DNA of 64,000 bases, from contig JACQZQ010000109.1 of NCBI GenBank assembly GCA_016213785.1, forward strand, positions 119,704 through 183,703, read 5' to 3'. Positions 52,340 to 60,374 of this stretch are shown one piece after another. This stretch comes from Acidobacteriota bacterium (GTDB lineage: Bacteria > Acidobacteriota > Blastocatellia > Chloracidobacteriales > JADJPF01). Made by a program: the position numbers and the translations under genes. The number at the start of each line of letters is the position of its first letter. The first letter of the stretch is position 1. The notes beneath the pieces are model-generated. The model did not search any database, had not been told where the DNA came from, and saw nothing but the letters and a program-made list of their open reading frames with translations.

Positions 52340-53992
52340 ATGAAAAAAATAGTACTTTGTTTTTGGCTTGTGTGTTTAATATTGTTGAGCGTTAAAGCTC
52401 AAGAAGTCCATGAGGCTTCACCTGAAGAAATAAAAACGCTACTTGCTAAATATGCCTCTGTTTCAATGCAAGCCTCAACAAAAGCTTTACCTCTTTCTGA
52501 GCGAAAAGCTTTAGATAAAATGATCGAAGCCGCTCGGGCTTTAGATATTCTTTACTGGAAACAGCGGTCTAGCCATGGTTTAGACCTACTGGCTAAGTTA
52601 GAAAATTCTTCTAATCCAGAGGACAAAGATAGACTCCATTACTTAAAAATTAATTATGGCCCTTATGATAAAAGTGATGGAGATAAAGCTTTTATAGGTA
52701 AAAAGCCTATGCCTCCAGGAGCAACATTTTATCCTGAAAATCTTACCAAAGAAGAGTTTGAGCGCTATTTAACAGATCATCCTGAGGTTAAAGACGAATT
52801 TCAAAAAATCAATACTATTATTAAACGTGAAGGTGATAAGCTTATAGCCGTACCATTTGAGAAAGTCTACAAGGCTGAGTTAACAAAAGCATCTCAAGCA
52901 CTTAAAGAAGCTAGCCAACTTACTAAAAATGTTCATTTTAAGAAATATTTAGAACTTCGTGCCAGTGCTCTAATTTCAGGAGATTTTCGTGCTAGTGATT
53001 TTGCTTGGATTGATGTTAGGGATGGATTTTTAGATATTGTTATAGGCCCAATAGAAGTTTATGACGATAGCCTAGTAGGCTTAAAAGCTTCTTATGAGGC
53101 TATGGTGCTTGTTCGTGATGTTGCTGCCAGTGAAAAACTAAAAGTCTTTGAACATCAAATGTCTAACTTACAACAGAATTTACCTGTTGCTCCAGAGCTT
53201 GCTACAAAGGAAAAACCTACCGCTACTCCCATTAGTATTTTTGATGTAGCCTATGCCTCAGGTGCAGCTAATGCAGGCGTTAAAACTGTTGCTGCTTCGC
53301 TTCCAAATGATGAGGTTGTAATAAAAGAAAAAGGGGCTAAAAAACTTTTCTATAAAAATATAATGCTAGCTAAATTCCAAAAAATCCTTATTCCAATTGC
53401 TAAAGAGATGGTTGACCCTAAACTAATTCCTTTTGTAACAGAAGAAGCTTTTTTTAACAATGTTTTAGGTCATGAGCTAGCTCATACCCTAGGCTTAAAA
53501 TTTGTTCGTAATCAAGGTAAAGATACTGATACAGCAATTCGTATTGCACTTAAAGATACTTATTCATCAATTGAAGAAGCAAAGGCTGATATTGTTGGCA
53601 TTTATGCCATTACCTATCTTACTAAAAAAGGTGTCTTAAGTCCTCAACAGGAAAAACAGTCTTTTGCTACTTATTTAGCTGGAACCTTTCGCTCTATTCG
53701 TTTTGGTTCAGGAGATGATCATGCAAAAGCTAACATCATTCAATTCAACTATATGCGCGAGCGTGGTGCAATAACTTATGATGAAAAAACAGGGCTTTAT
53801 GGTTTGGATGTTAATAAATTTAGAGAATGTGTAAAAAGTCTATCAGAGTTTTTACTTACAGTTGAAGGTAAAGGAGATTATGAATCTGCCCGTCAAACTA
53901 TAGATAGACAAGGTAAACTAGATAATAAAACTGAAGCCAACCTTAAAAAATTAGATAAAATTCCTGTCGATATAGAGTTTGTGCTTAAGTAA
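52340..53992 (+). CDS. Exported M49-type (dipeptidyl-peptidase III-like) metallopeptidase with HExxH
   Basis: A signal peptide (about 1-20, ending VKAQE) precedes a 530-residue M49-like domain. The metal site is NNVLGHELAHTLG near residue 375, followed 45-50 residues later by SSIEEAKADIVGIYAITYL, whose Glu supplies the third zinc ligand. Classical DPP III has an extra residue (HExxGH); here the motif is HExxH. The N-terminal half has LRASALISGDFRASDFAWIDV and VIGPIEVYDD, as in bacterial M49 proteins. A dipeptidyl-peptidase activity is therefore inferred, not sure. Confidence 0.82.
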   Translation: MKKIVLCFWLVCLILLSVKAQEVHEASPEEIKTLLAKYASVSMQASTKALPLSERKALDKMIEAARALDILYWKQRSSHGLDLLAKLENSSNPEDKDRLHYLKINYGPYDKSDGDKAFIGKKPMPPGATFYPENLTKEEFERYLTDHPEVKDEFQKINTIIKREGDKLIAVPFEKVYKAELTKASQALKEASQLTKNVHFKKYLELRASALISGDFRASDFAWIDVRDGFLDIVIGPIEVYDDSLVGLKASYEAMVLVRDVAASEKLKVFEHQMSNLQQNLPVAPELATKEKPTATPISIFDVAYASGAANAGVKTVAASLPNDEVVIKEKGAKKLFYKNIMLAKFQKILIPIAKEMVDPKLIPFVTEEAFFNNVLGHELAHTLGLKFVRNQGKDTDTAIRIALKDTYSSIEEAKADIVGIYAITYLTKKGVLSPQQEKQSFATYLAGTFRSIRFGSGDDHAKANIIQFNYMRERGAITYDEKTGLYGLDVNKFRECVKSLSEFLLTVEGKGDYESARQTIDRQGKLDNKTEANLKKLDKIPVDIEFVLK

Positions 53993-54043
53993 AATGAACC
54001 GAGGCTTAATTAAATCAAATATTTCTAGAAATTAAAAAGAAAA

Positions 54044-54068
54044 CCCCCAATTTTTTAGCAATTGGGGG
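54044..54068 (-). terminator. Terminator of the PBP gene
   Basis: CCCCCAATT and AATTGGGGG form a 9-bp stem around a 7-base loop. On the minus strand it is followed by TTTTCTTTTT, so it fits termination of the PBP transcript, which ends at 54157; it may also stop the plus-strand peptidase message. Confidence 0.65.
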
Positions 54069-54156
54069 GGAATTTTCTAGGAGTTTGATTTCTCTAACAT
54101 AAAGCAAGGAGCCAAAAAATTTAGCTTAATTAAGCTTAGCTAAGCTTAAACATTGA

Positions 54157-55446
54157 TTAATCCTCGTCGTCCTCGTCTTCATCGCTTGGGACTGGGAAAG
54201 GTTCTAAAGGATTAACACGTCTTGGTCTTTTTGATGTTTCGTTATTTAAGTCAAATGGCTTTGATTGTTGAACATTCTTTAGGCGATGAGAGATTTGATG
54301 ATAAATATCTCCTGCCATATTTGCCGATACAGAACCTTTTTCTCCTGAACCTGTAGAAACCACTACTACAACAAGTTCTGGGTTATTTGGGCTACTAAAA
54401 GACGCAAATAAGCCTAATTTAGATTCTTCACCAGTACAACTACCTGTTTTACCTGCTACATTAAGCGGGGTAGCCCCAGAACGTCTAGCAGTACCATAAT
54501 TAACGGCCCCTAACATTCCTTCAATAAGTTTTTCTCTATCTTCTTCGGAAAGTGTAGTTTTGCGTAGTAATATAGGCTTAAAGTGTAGTTTTTCGGCTTC
54601 GGTTCTAACAATTTGAGGTTGGTAAATTTTACCGCCATTTGCAATAGCTGAGGTTAAAACAGCAAGTTGTAGGGCAGTTACACCAATATCATCGCCATGA
54701 CTACACATTCTTGGCAAGGCTTGAGGGCTTTTATAATCAGGAAGAAAACCAGAGCTTTCACCTTCAATATTAATCCCTGTAGGAGAGCCTAAACCCCAAT
54801 CACGGGCATAGTTCATCATCTGTTCAAAACCTAGTTGTTGTCCTAGCATTTGGAAATATTCATTATTAGAATATGCTAAGGCATTGATCATATTAAGTGA
54901 GCCACCACCAGGAATTGTAGTTGTGTAGTCTGGATCGGCTACACCTTCATTTAGTGCAGCAATAGAGGTGATTAATTTAATTGTAGAACAGGGTTTAAAA
55001 GCTTTCCCAACAGCCCATTTTTGGTTAACAATACTATAAACTTGTCCTGTATTTGGATTCATTATTACTACAGTAGATGGATGTTCATCTAAAGCTCTTA
55101 TTGCCGCGCTACGTAGTTCTAGGTCTTCTCCACTTAAATCATCTTGTTCAATATAGGTTCGAGCAGTGCTAAGTAAAACATTATTTACTGAAGAAATACG
55201 CGCTATTGAGCGTTTATAGGCTATTGAGCGGGTACGTAGTGATGTTTGACGCGAGGCTATACGGCTATTTTTGCTTTTTGATCTGGCTTGGTATTTTCTT
55301 GTAGCCTTTTTAGATTTTGTGACGCTAGCCTTTTTACTAGCTTTGGATTTTGAATTAGAGCGAGCATAAACATCATCACTACTAATAAAAATAATAGAAA
55401 ACGCCATTAAGATTGCTAAAAAGAAAGTGGTAAAGCGCGACTTCAT
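54157..55446 (-). CDS. Transpeptidase-only penicillin-binding protein
   Basis: This exported protein has a signal or anchor (about 7-28), a Lys/Ser/Arg-rich linker (30-80) and a penicillin-binding transpeptidase domain. The active-site triad is STIK (S154-K157), SNN (193-195) and KTG (333-335). The WAVGKAFKPCSTIKL segment and GVTALQLAVLTSAIANGG are typical of the PBP2/FtsI-like class. No dimerisation or glycosyltransferase domain is present, so at 429 aa it is a minimal transpeptidase. The tail is very acidic (DEDEDDED). It cross-links peptidoglycan; class D beta-lactamase-like behaviour is a remote alternative. Confidence 0.86.
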   Translation of the reverse strand: MKSRFTTFFLAILMAFSIIFISSDDVYARSNSKSKASKKASVTKSKKATRKYQARSKSKNSRIASRQTSLRTRSIAYKRSIARISSVNNVLLSTARTYIEQDDLSGEDLELRSAAIRALDEHPSTVVIMNPNTGQVYSIVNQKWAVGKAFKPCSTIKLITSIAALNEGVADPDYTTTIPGGGSLNMINALAYSNNEYFQMLGQQLGFEQMMNYARDWGLGSPTGINIEGESSGFLPDYKSPQALPRMCSHGDDIGVTALQLAVLTSAIANGGKIYQPQIVRTEAEKLHFKPILLRKTTLSEEDREKLIEGMLGAVNYGTARRSGATPLNVAGKTGSCTGEESKLGLFASFSSPNNPELVVVVVSTGSGEKGSVSANMAGDIYHQISHRLKNVQQSKPFDLNNETSKRPRRVNPLEPFPVPSDEDEDDED

Positions 55447-55560
55447 TTTTCACCTCTATAAGTTTAATTTGGGCTTTTGAAAATTGATTGATTAAGTTAA
55501 AAATATGTTGCTTGATAGCGTAATCTTTTTGTTAAGAAACTAATTTAACTATATCACCCA

Positions 55561-55586
55561 AACTCTTTGTAAGTAAAGAGTTTTTT
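55561..55586 (+). terminator. Small hairpin with U-run upstream of the CapA-like gene
   Basis: AACTCTTT and AAAGAGTT form an 8-bp stem around a 6-base loop, followed by TTTT. It lies in the divergent spacer between the PBP and CapA genes, so it would act as an attenuator of the CapA transcript if the promoter is upstream of it. Confidence 0.35.
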
Positions 55587-55702
55587 AGAAAATAGAAAAA
55601 TCTCTAAGTTGCTTTGCAACCTTTAGTTGATTACAATCTCTCTATCTTTTTGCAAATCAGAATCTAAAACAACAAATCTAATATATCAATAGGAGTTTGG
55701 GC

Positions 55703-56776
55703 ATGTTTATGAGTAAAAAAAACATTACTCTTTTTGCTTTGCTGCTTTGTCTTTATATAACAAACAGTAAAGCTTTTTGGAGTCAAACTACTCAAGAAGT
55801 GGCTAAAGACACAATTTCTTTTGCTGCGGTTGGGGATATAATGATGGGTACAACTTGGCCTGAAGGGGCAAGTCTCCCGCCTAATGATGGTGCTGATATG
55901 CTTAAAGAAGTAACTCCTATTCTCTCTAAAACCGATATTACTTTTGGCAATTTAGAAGGGCCTATGCTAGAAGGTGGAAAAACTAGTAAATGTGGAAGCA
56001 AATCAAAAAATTGCTATGCTTTTCGCGTTCCCACTAGATATGGAAAGCACCTTAAAGATGCAGGCTTTGACTTAATTAGCCTAGCTAATAACCATGCAAA
56101 TGATTTTGGCGCTTTTGGTATGGAAAGCTCTCAAAAAGTCCTAGATGAACTAGGACTTATCCATTCTGGCCCAGTAGGCTCTGTTGGTAATTTAACTGTA
56201 AATAATAAAAAGATCTCTTTAATTGCTTTTGCTACAAATGCTGTGTCTTATAACCTAAATGATGTTGAAACTGCAAAAAGAGTAGTTGCTGAGACAGTAA
56301 AGAAGTCTGATATTGTAGTAGTCTCTTTTCATGGAGGTGCAGAAGGCGAAGCACACCAAAATGTTCCTAATGGAAGAGAAATTTATCTAGGCGAAGAAAG
56401 AGGTGACTTACGTAAGTTTTCTCACGCTGTAATAGATTCTGGAGCAGATTTAGTAATAGGGCATGGCCCTCATGTAGTTAGAGGAATAGAAGTCTATAAA
56501 GATCGCCTTATTGCATATTCTTTAGGCAATTTTGCTACTTATGGGGCATTTAATTTAACTGGTGCTAAAGGCTTGTCTTTAGTCTTAGAAGTCAGTATAA
56601 ACAATGAGGGTAAATTTTTATCTGGAAAAATTCACCCCTTAAAACAAGAAAAACCTGGTGGCCCTAAAATAGATCCTGAAAAACAAGTTATTTCTGTAGT
56701 AAAATCTCTTTCTACACAAGACTTTGGCACAACATCAATAAAAGTTGCAGAGGATGGAACACTTTCGTTTCCATAA
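55703..56776 (+). CDS. CapA-family (poly-gamma-glutamate synthesis-type) phosphoesterase
   Basis: An exported protein of 357 residues with a signal peptide (about 1-23). The PGA_cap domain shows FAAVGDIMMG near residue 34, ITFGNLEGPM near 76, SLANNHANDFG near 127, VVVSFHGGAE near 210 and IGHGPHVVRGIE near 254, which supply the metal ligands of a calcineurin-like fold. The ATG at 55703 has AGGAG seven bases upstream. In Bacillus CapA helps to make poly-gamma-glutamate; without capB/capC nearby this member may have another surface role. Confidence 0.88.
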   Translation: MFMSKKNITLFALLLCLYITNSKAFWSQTTQEVAKDTISFAAVGDIMMGTTWPEGASLPPNDGADMLKEVTPILSKTDITFGNLEGPMLEGGKTSKCGSKSKNCYAFRVPTRYGKHLKDAGFDLISLANNHANDFGAFGMESSQKVLDELGLIHSGPVGSVGNLTVNNKKISLIAFATNAVSYNLNDVETAKRVVAETVKKSDIVVVSFHGGAEGEAHQNVPNGREIYLGEERGDLRKFSHAVIDSGADLVIGHGPHVVRGIEVYKDRLIAYSLGNFATYGAFNLTGAKGLSLVLEVSINNEGKFLSGKIHPLKQEKPGGPKIDPEKQVISVVKSLSTQDFGTTSIKVAEDGTLSFP

Positions 56777-56852
56777 ATAAGATTAAACATTTTACATAAT
56801 TTCTATTAACCTTAACTTTTAATACATAAGTTTTAAACTGTGAGGCTAAACC

Positions 56853-57887
56853 ATGAGAACAGGGATTATTTTATTAAAAAGGTTAGTCTTAGCTTTTAGT
56901 TTTTCTCTCTTTGTAATATCAAATATCTTAGCTCAAGATACTCAAGATAGTAATCCAATACAACCCAATACTGATTCTGATAATGATCATACAATGCTAT
57001 CAATAAAAACTAGTGAAGTTTTATGGCCGATCACTGTAAGAAATCAAAAAGGGCATTTAGCAAAAGGTCTATGTCAAAAAGATTTTGCTATTACAGAAGA
57101 TGGTATTTTTCAAGATATAACTAGTTTTAATGTTCGTGAAGCGCCTGTTAATGTAGTGCTTTTACTAGATGCATCTGGGAGTGTTTACTCTCAGCTAAAA
57201 AACATCCGTAAATCGGCAATTAAATTTGCTCAACAGCTTAGACCTATTGATCAAATTTCTATTATCCAATTTTCTGATAAAGTAGAAGTCTTACAATATT
57301 GGACATCTAGCGATTTTGATATAAAACAAGCTATTAATGAGCGTTATCACCCTGGACAAGCTACCCGTCTTTGGGATGCAATATTTTTTGCAGCAGGTGA
57401 GAGTTTTACTAATGTTGCAGGTCGTAAGATAATTATTCTTCTTACAGATGGAGATGATAATGGTAGTCGAGTTTCTCAGCAACAAGCTTATATGGAAATG
57501 TTAAAGAATAATGTAGGGCTTTATATAGTTAATCAGTCTCGGGCGCTAGTAAAAAAAATACAAGAAGATTATGCTGGTTTAAGAGATCGTATTGTAGTAG
57601 GTAAACGTGCTGAGATGCGCTCTTTGATAAACCGATTACAAGCAGCTGAGAGCCTATTAGAGGTTTTTGCTGAAAAAACGGGAGGTAACGTATATTCACC
57701 GCTAAAACTCGATGATCTAAGTATTGCTTATGGACAAGTAGCCGATGAAATACGTAATCAATATATAATTACTTACACACCTAGTAATGAGCGAAGAGAC
57801 GGCACATTTAGAAGTGTAAGAGTCCTCTTAACTCATTTAGATTGTAGGATTCAGGCTAAGGAAGGCTATATAGCACCTAAAGAATAA
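56853..57887 (+). CDS. VWFA-related protein of the acidobacterial type
   Basis: An exported protein of 344 residues with a signal peptide (about 1-27, ending LAQD). The VWA domain (about 95-300) starts [17 protein letters not shown] with the MIDAS motif DxSxS and has [12 protein letters not shown] near 195. The segment before it, [25 protein letters not shown], and the ending TFRSVRVLL...GYIAPKE are features of the 'acidobacterial VWFA-related' family, which is strongly expanded in Acidobacteriota. It probably binds proteins through a metal. It is the main clue to the host's phylum. Confidence 0.88.
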   Translation: MRTGIILLKRLVLAFSFSLFVISNILAQDTQDSNPIQPNTDSDNDHTMLSIKTSEVLWPITVRNQKGHLAKGLCQKDFAITEDGIFQDITSFNVREAPVNVVLLLDASGSVYSQLKNIRKSAIKFAQQLRPIDQISIIQFSDKVEVLQYWTSSDFDIKQAINERYHPGQATRLWDAIFFAAGESFTNVAGRKIIILLTDGDDNGSRVSQQQAYMEMLKNNVGLYIVNQSRALVKKIQEDYAGLRDRIVVGKRAEMRSLINRLQAAESLLEVFAEKTGGNVYSPLKLDDLSIAYGQVADEIRNQYIITYTPSNERRDGTFRSVRVLLTHLDCRIQAKEGYIAPKE

Positions 57888-57967
57888 TAAAAAAGTAGAG
57901 CACTTTTAAGTTTAGAAATACTTTTTGTTAATAATTTACCAACTACAAAAAAAATTAGCTGGGGCCT

Positions 57968-58059
57968 TAAACTAGAAAGCAACCAGCTAGGAGAACAGGG
58001 TATGAAATTGATATAACTTTTGGAGACATATTCTTTATAAAAGGTTGCTTTCTAGTTTA
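57968..58059. repeat. 92-bp element with 17-bp terminal inverted repeats
   Basis: TAAACTAGAAAGCAACC (57968-57984) and its exact complement (58043-58059) bracket 58 bp without a frame. The size and perfect ends suit a tiny non-autonomous element or a long hairpin. It lies in the spacer between two convergent genes, so a bidirectional terminator is also possible, though no clear U-run follows. Confidence 0.55.
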
Positions 58060-58138
58060 GTTTCTATCAGAAAAAATCCTAGCTCCTATAAACGTCTGAG
58101 AACAACAAAAAGTGTTGCTACTCTGCTTTATCTGGTTT

Positions 58139-58708
58139 TTACAAGACAATATTCCAGCTAATATAATTTACTGCATTTAAGTTACCAATTAAAGTAATTT
58201 GCCAGCTTTTATTATTTCCTACATCATCAATTCTAACTTGTGTAGTAATCCTAATAGGGGTTTTACTTTTTTTATCATAAGTAGCAGGTGGAGATGGTAA
58301 TTTAACTGTAGGTTTAAGCCAATTTGACCAAACGATTTCTTTATCAGGACGATACTCTAAATTACCTACTACAGTGTCACCCTTTTCATCAGTAGTATAA
58401 GAAATAGTCAAATTAGCATTTTTAATTTTATAAAACTCTGTTCCAAAACCGTAAACTTCTTTAGGTATTCCTAATTTGCGTTTTACTTCATCTTTTTTAG
58501 CCCCTAAATTAACAACAGGAGGGCTAAGGAGTTGAGGTGTTAATTCTACTTTAGCATCAGAAATATTACTATAGTGTAGGCGTTTATCTAACTTAATAAT
58601 TATTTCTTCCTCAATTTGCTTAGCATAGATATTTGAGTAAGTTGGTAGTAAGTTATTTGAAGTTAATAGGGTTAAAGAGAGCACTAAGAGCAAAATTTTA
58701 TTTTTCAT
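58139..58708 (-). CDS. Exported protein of unknown function
   Basis: This 189-residue protein has a signal peptide (about 1-30). The mature part includes VNLGAKKDEVKRKLGIPKEVYGFG, which resembles the SmpA/BamE-like pattern in which Gly-x(5-8)-V is followed by LG-P, and a beta-rich end. An earlier in-frame ATG at 58786 would run inside the upstream gene, so 58708 is chosen; it overlaps that gene's stop by 11 bp. The overlap indicates coupling to the HARE-HTH gene. Similarity to BamE is weak and offered only as a lead. Confidence 0.65.
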   Translation of the reverse strand: MKNKILLLVLSLTLLTSNNLLPTYSNIYAKQIEEEIIIKLDKRLHYSNISDAKVELTPQLLSPPVVNLGAKKDEVKRKLGIPKEVYGFGTEFYKIKNANLTISYTTDEKGDTVVGNLEYRPDKEIVWSNWLKPTVKLPSPPATYDKKSKTPIRITTQVRIDDVGNNKSWQITLIGNLNAVNYISWNIVL

Positions 58709-60122
58709 TTTTTTTGTACCATTCAGCCAAACCAAAAGTTCTAGGAGCAACCTGCCTAAAAATAGATTTTTCTCCAAGTTTTTCAAGATCTGTATAAAGC
58801 TGTCCTGCTATGGAAGCTGCTGGAGTTTTACTATTAGAATCCACAAGCGATTCTTCAACAATTATATTTGCAATTTCATTAGCTGTCATAGGTCTTTGCA
58901 TTCGTTCTAGAAGATAAAGAGCCGCTTGCTTAAAAGTCATTTTTCTATTTTCAAAGCTTCTTTGGAAAACTTCTTGTGTCTCACTAGATGCTCCTTGCAT
59001 TAAAATTTTTGTGGAGGCTTCTTGCTCAATAGTATTTTGATTAGGCTCATTTACTAGAATCTCAGGAATAGTTTTATCATCTTTATCATTTTTATCATTT
59101 TTATCATCTTTATCATCTTTATCATTTTTGTCATTTTTATCATTTTTGTCATCTTGATTTTCTATTTTAGAGTCTGACAAAGGGGTGTTTGTTGCTTGTT
59201 TTTCTTCTTGCCAAGGAAAATTGCCTGAAATAACCGTACCAGGAGTTTTTTCTTCACTAGTTTCAAAATGAGCCTTAGATAATTGAACCTCTGACAAGGC
59301 AATACCTTTCTTTTCATACTCACAAAAGATTTTTAGTGTATAAGTACGAGAGCCAACACTTGCAAAAGGACTATTTGGATTACGTTTAATATCTGTAGAA
59401 AGCTGGCCTGCTACTGACGCATCAGGGGTTTTTCCTGTAGTGCTAACTAACCCTTCATTAATAGCAATACTTGCAATTTCTTTAGCAGTCATAGGGCGTT
59501 TTTCTCTAATCAAAATAGTTAGGGCGGCTTCTTTAAAAGTAAGAGCAGAATCTAAATATATAATCTCATTTTCTTCAGAAGATTCTTCGGAAAGTTCTTC
59601 TTCTATAATTTCTTCTAAAGGTTGTTCCAGGGTTTTTGCTGAGGATTCTTCTATAGTTTGTTTATTTTGTTCTTCTAGGGCTTTACTTGTTTGTTCAGAA
59701 TTAAAACTATCTTGGCTATTTTTTATTTCTTGATTCCAAAGAGCAGAGTTTTGAATTTCTGTAACATTTTGTGCTTGTTGGGTTTTTTTGTTGTCTTTAA
59801 ATGGGTTAGGCGGAAGTGAAACAGTCAGACTAATTTCGCTTTTAACCGCTTCCCAAAAATTTTCAGGCATAGGTATAGAACTATTAACGATGTCTTCTTT
59901 TTGAAAAGGCTGATAAAGTTGTTGCCGTCTTCTCTCTATTTGTGCTTTAGCACGTGCTCGTTCTTGTTGAACTAAATACCAAAAGTCTTTTGGCATCCTA
60001 GAAACTTCATTAGTAGGTTCATTAGAAAGCTCACTAGTAGGTTCACTAGAAAGTTGATTAGTAGGTTCACTAGTGATAGTCTCTTTACTATCTTCTAAAT
60101 CATTATAGCCATTATTTTCCAT
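58698..60122 (-). CDS. Protein with two HARE-HTH domains
   Basis: This 474-residue protein carries two copies of the HARE-HTH (HB1/ASXL/restriction endonuclease) winged helix: FKEAALTILIREKRPMTAKEI with KTPDASVAGQLSTDIKR at about 195-265, and FKQAALYLLERMQRPMTANEI with KTPAASIAGQLYTDLEK at about 395-465. Between them is a Lys/Asn/Asp repeat, and near the start an 8-residue Glu-Pro-Thr repeat. HARE-HTH domains are found in chromatin regulators and in bacterial RNA polymerase delta and restriction systems, where they bind or sense DNA. No nuclease domain is present. It is cytosolic, yet is followed by an exported protein gene. Confidence 0.82.
   Translation of the reverse strand: MENNGYNDLEDSKETITSEPTNQLSSEPTSELSNEPTNEVSRMPKDFWYLVQQERARAKAQIERRRQQLYQPFQKEDIVNSSIPMPENFWEAVKSEISLTVSLPPNPFKDNKKTQQAQNVTEIQNSALWNQEIKNSQDSFNSEQTSKALEEQNKQTIEESSAKTLEQPLEEIIEEELSEESSEENEIIYLDSALTFKEAALTILIREKRPMTAKEIASIAINEGLVSTTGKTPDASVAGQLSTDIKRNPNSPFASVGSRTYTLKIFCEYEKKGIALSEVQLSKAHFETSEEKTPGTVISGNFPWQEEKQATNTPLSDSKIENQDDKNDKNDKNDKDDKDDKNDKNDKDDKTIPEILVNEPNQNTIEQEASTKILMQGASSETQEVFQRSFENRKMTFKQAALYLLERMQRPMTANEIANIIVEESLVDSNSKTPAASIAGQLYTDLEKLGEKSIFRQVAPRTFGLAEWYKKNEK
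59081..59155. repeat. 9-bp repeat tract (Asp-Lys-Asn/Asp codons)
   Basis: About eight variants of TTTATCATT/TTTGTCATT/TTTATCATC follow one another; read on the minus strand they code for Asn/Asp-Asp-Lys units. Units differ slightly, so the tract is older than the DAK repeat at 50.8 kb. Confidence 0.8.
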
Positions 60123-60291
60123 GAATATCTTTTTACACTATAAGCTAAAAGCCTAGTATTTCTAAACCCGTAGAAGAATTAAAAAGTTTAGGATGTGCTT
60201 TTAGAGGAAATTATAAAGAATAATATAGGCATGCTGCAAGCCTTGCTGCTAGAGTTATTTAGAGAAGAGTAAATAAAAAATACCCTAAGCT

Positions 60292-60331
60292 TAAAAATAG
60301 CTATCTTCTTATTTACCAAGAAGATAGCTAT
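60292..60331 (-). terminator. Rho-independent terminator after the Kelch gene
   Basis: ATAGCTATCTTCTT (60297-60310) and AAGAAGATAGCTAT (60318-60331) form a perfect 14-bp stem around a 7-base loop. On the minus strand it is followed by five T, 44 bp after the Kelch gene's stop. Confidence 0.85.
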
Positions 60332-60374
60332 AAATAATAAGAATCTAAATTCTTAGATTGATTAAAAAAAGAGC

